A stretch of 64,000 nucleotides of DNA from Parabacteroides sp. PM6-13. GTDB taxonomy: Bacteria; Bacteroidota; Bacteroidia; Bacteroidales; Tannerellaceae. The stretch is from positions 62,001 through 126,000 of the forward strand of contig NZ_JARXWF010000010.1 of assembly GCF_029892605.1 (NCBI RefSeq), given 5' to 3'. The notes under the pieces were generated by a model. The model was not told the origin of the DNA and did not search any database. It saw only the letters and a list, made by a program, of their open reading frames with translations. Positions 62,450-64,000 of the stretch are shown here, in pieces. The position numbers and the translations under genes were made by a program. Within the stretch, counting starts at the first letter, position 1, and the number at the start of each line of letters is the position of its first letter.

Positions 62450-63498
62450 GGATTGATTTAACGAAGTTCAGCCAACGAGAGCCGGATCAAGTGGATACCG
62501 CTGCCGATATATTGGCCGGGTGCGTTATCGACATCACGAAGGACTACCCGCCGGTGCAATTCCTTCTCCGGGATCGCTACGGTAACGGGCTTATATCACG
62601 TGGCGACCTCATCGGCATGAAGGGCAAGGCCAAGGCGGGTAAGACGTTCGCTTGCGCTGCCCTGGAGACCGCCATACTTAGCGGCAGTTACATGGGCTTC
62701 ACGGCGGAGAAGGAGGGTATGAAGGTTCTACACGTGGACACGGAGCAGAATATTTATAATGTAGCGGAGAAGGCACGCATGGTTCACTCTCTCTGCGGCT
62801 GGCCTACCTCATCGAGTAACGAGCGGTATATTGTGTTATCCCTGCGTGAGTTCCGCCCCTCGGAGCGACTGGAGCGAGTACGGGCTGCTATCGACCGATA
62901 CCGTCCGGACTGCGTGTATATCGACGGGATCCGGGATTTATGCAAAGACTTCAACGACATTGGCGAGAGTGGTGTACTGATCGGCGAGTTAATGCGCTTG
63001 AGTAGCCGTTATGAGTGCGCTATCCTGTGCGTCCTCCATGAGAATAAAGGCGACGGCAATATGCGGGGTCACTTGGGTACGGAACTCCTAAATAAATGCA
63101 GCGAGACCTACCAGGTCAGCCGGGAGAGCAATAGCGGAATGATAACGGTAGAACAAACCGAGTGTCGTAACGCTCCCGTAGGTAAATGGGCATTCTCCAT
63201 TGATGAAGAGGGGCGACTGCGCCCGGAAACTGTAATTAGCAAAGAGGACGAAAAGAAAGAAGATCTACGGCAGGCGTTTGAATCTATATTCAGCCAGCGG
63301 GCGAGATACAGGCACACAGACCTTACCCAAGCCTATATGGCACGCAGCGGCGTTAAAGACAGAACTGCAAGAAACCGGATACAAGATGCCGTCAATACCG
63401 GAATAATCAGCAAGCAGGATGACGGTGTATATACTCTCGGCGATTTCTCCGACGACCTCAACGGATCAGCACCATTTTATGAGGATATATACAGATGA
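62446..63498 (+). CDS. RepA-like AAA_25 family ATPase
   Basis: This 350-residue RecA-fold ATPase has Walker A LIGMKGKAKAGKTFACAA near residues 55-72. Walker B is RPDCVYIDGIRDLC, and a further motif is ILCVLHENKGDGNMRGHLGT. The C-terminal ~80 residues form a winged-helix-like domain (YRHTDLTQAYMARSGVKDRTARNRI). It resembles plasmid RepA/DnaB-like hexameric helicases of mobile elements and probably initiates replication at the nearby repeat cluster. It overlaps the upstream gene by 4 bp. Confidence 0.85.
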   Translation: MRIDLTKFSQREPDQVDTAADILAGCVIDITKDYPPVQFLLRDRYGNGLISRGDLIGMKGKAKAGKTFACAALETAILSGSYMGFTAEKEGMKVLHVDTEQNIYNVAEKARMVHSLCGWPTSSSNERYIVLSLREFRPSERLERVRAAIDRYRPDCVYIDGIRDLCKDFNDIGESGVLIGELMRLSSRYECAILCVLHENKGDGNMRGHLGTELLNKCSETYQVSRESNSGMITVEQTECRNAPVGKWAFSIDEEGRLRPETVISKEDEKKEDLRQAFESIFSQRARYRHTDLTQAYMARSGVKDRTARNRIQDAVNTGIISKQDDGVYTLGDFSDDLNGSAPFYEDIYR

Positions 63499-63529
63499 GA
63501 AGAGGTAATATTAAAGTATGGCAAGGGGT

Positions 63530-63623
63530 ACGGCAAATGGCACCCCTATATATAGGGGGTTGCCGTTTTGCCGTTACCTTTCCCCGAATTACGGCAAATA
63601 CCGTTTTGCCGTTCATTTGCCGT
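63530..63623. repeat. Iteron-like cluster of TTGCCGT repeats (candidate replication origin)
   Basis: TTGCCGT occurs at 63560, 63568, 63606 and 63617 on the plus strand and as ACGGCAA at 63530 and 63591. A 16-bp perfect palindrome (CCCCTATA/TATAGGGG, 63543-63558) lies among them. The cluster fills the gap between the RepA-like gene and the VirE_N gene. It is a good candidate for the element's origin or an operator. Confidence 0.65.
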
Positions 63624-63654
63624 TTTGCCATAAAATCATTTTAACAACTAAATT

Positions 63655-64000
63655 ATGACAAAAATTCTATCAAAAAACGTGAGTTTCTACAAGAAAATCA
63701 CAGAACCGCCGGTCAAAGAAGTAGATTTATATACACTTCTTACCTCGGACAGATTCAAAGACTCGGTAGAGAAGGTTCGACAGACTAAAGCCGTTAAAGG
63801 TAAAGAAGCGTATGACCAGATAAAGAAGTCTTTGCCCAGCTTCACCGTAAGCGGAACATTCAGCGGGGCAAGCGACAGCAGCCTGTTGCAGCACTCCGGC
63901 CTTATCTGCATCGACATTGACCGCAAGGATAACCTCGACATGGATAACTTCGACCAATTAAAGGAGATCATCTACCAGGTGCCACACGTCGCTTATTGCG
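63655..64000 (+). CDS. VirE_N/BT4734-like domain protein, partial
   Basis: This is the first 115 residues of a gene cut by the right edge. The segment VSGTFSGASDSSLLQHSGLICIDIDRKDN is typical of the BT4734-like/VirE N-terminal domain. That domain is commonly fused to a VapE-type helicase on Bacteroidetes mobile elements. With the RepA-like ATPase and the TTGCCGT cluster it forms a replication module. Confidence 0.8.
   Translation, partial: MTKILSKNVSFYKKITEPPVKEVDLYTLLTSDRFKDSVEKVRQTKAVKGKEAYDQIKKSLPSFTVSGTFSGASDSSLLQHSGLICIDIDRKDNLDMDNFDQLKEIIYQVPHVAYC

Noticed and set aside
52955-64000. Considered the region right of tRNA-Gln as one island integrated in that tRNA
   Set aside because: No second copy of the tRNA-Gln 3' end is seen in the window, and no integrase lies next to it. 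The right boundary may be beyond the edge, so it is left open.

Overview
The window looks like a chromosome segment from a member of the Bacteroidales, most like Parabacteroides or Bacteroides. The evidence is TAnnTTTG-type -7 boxes in front of many genes, weak Shine-Dalgarno sites, TonB receptors paired with surface lipoproteins, a Na+-pumping decarboxylase operon, DUF3822 beside rsmD, and a BtuB/BtuG-type cobalamin locus. The species assignment is inference. No rRNA genes and no CRISPR arrays were seen.

Layout. 1-4.6 kb (minus): an export operon of TolC-like protein, HlyD-like lipoprotein, two ABC ATPases and an ABC-2 permease cut by the left edge. 4.9-8.5 kb: a secreted GH5-GH43 fusion. 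8.5-11.4 kb: an EEP-family phosphatase/nuclease, an ECF-like sigma factor and a TPR protein. 11.7-15.2 kb: an oxaloacetate-decarboxylase-type sodium pump. 15.4-17.3 kb: a metallo-hydrolase and the queuosine genes queF and queC. 17.3-18.4 kb: a gene-free kilobase with 11-bp tandem arrays and a structured 180-bp element. 18.4-20.3 kb: surE and lpxB. 20.3-25.5 kb: a cobalamin uptake operon (btuB, btuG-like, btuF-like) behind a cobalamin riboswitch that carries a repeat hairpin. 25.5-32.6 kb: housekeeping genes cmk, ispH, pfkA, rsmD, DUF3822, a RecD-like helicase and plsC.

32.77-45.37 kb is an integrative mobilizable element inserted in the 3' half of a CAT-anticodon tRNA gene. It is bounded by perfect 44-bp direct repeats. 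From right to left it carries a tyrosine integrase, an AlbA_2/Schlafen-type ATP-binding protein, two HTH proteins, a P4-like helicase, a TOPRIM primase, a hairpin-rich oriT candidate with a MobV relaxase, and an AT-rich cargo of five unrecognised genes. Just outside the right repeat lie a terminator, a tandem 11-mer and a HigBA toxin-antitoxin pair, which together resemble the left end of a second element in the same tRNA.

46.4-52.2 kb: an APC/cation-chloride-type transporter, and a TonB receptor with a DUF4249 lipoprotein. 52.2-53.1 kb: a large inverted repeat and tRNA-Gln. 53.2-60.7 kb: a type I restriction-modification system (hsdM, hsdS, hsdR) followed by a YgjP-like metallopeptidase. 60.9-64 kb: a small orphan gene, a serine recombinase remnant, and the start of another mobile element with a structured leader, two HTH proteins, a RepA-like ATPase, an iteron cluster and a VirE_N-type gene cut by the right edge.

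A recurrent theme is intergenic arrays of short tandem repeats whose two halves are complementary and could fold into long hairpins. They occur at 11.4, 16.6, 17.5, 25.3, 26.3, 48.7 and 52.5 kb.
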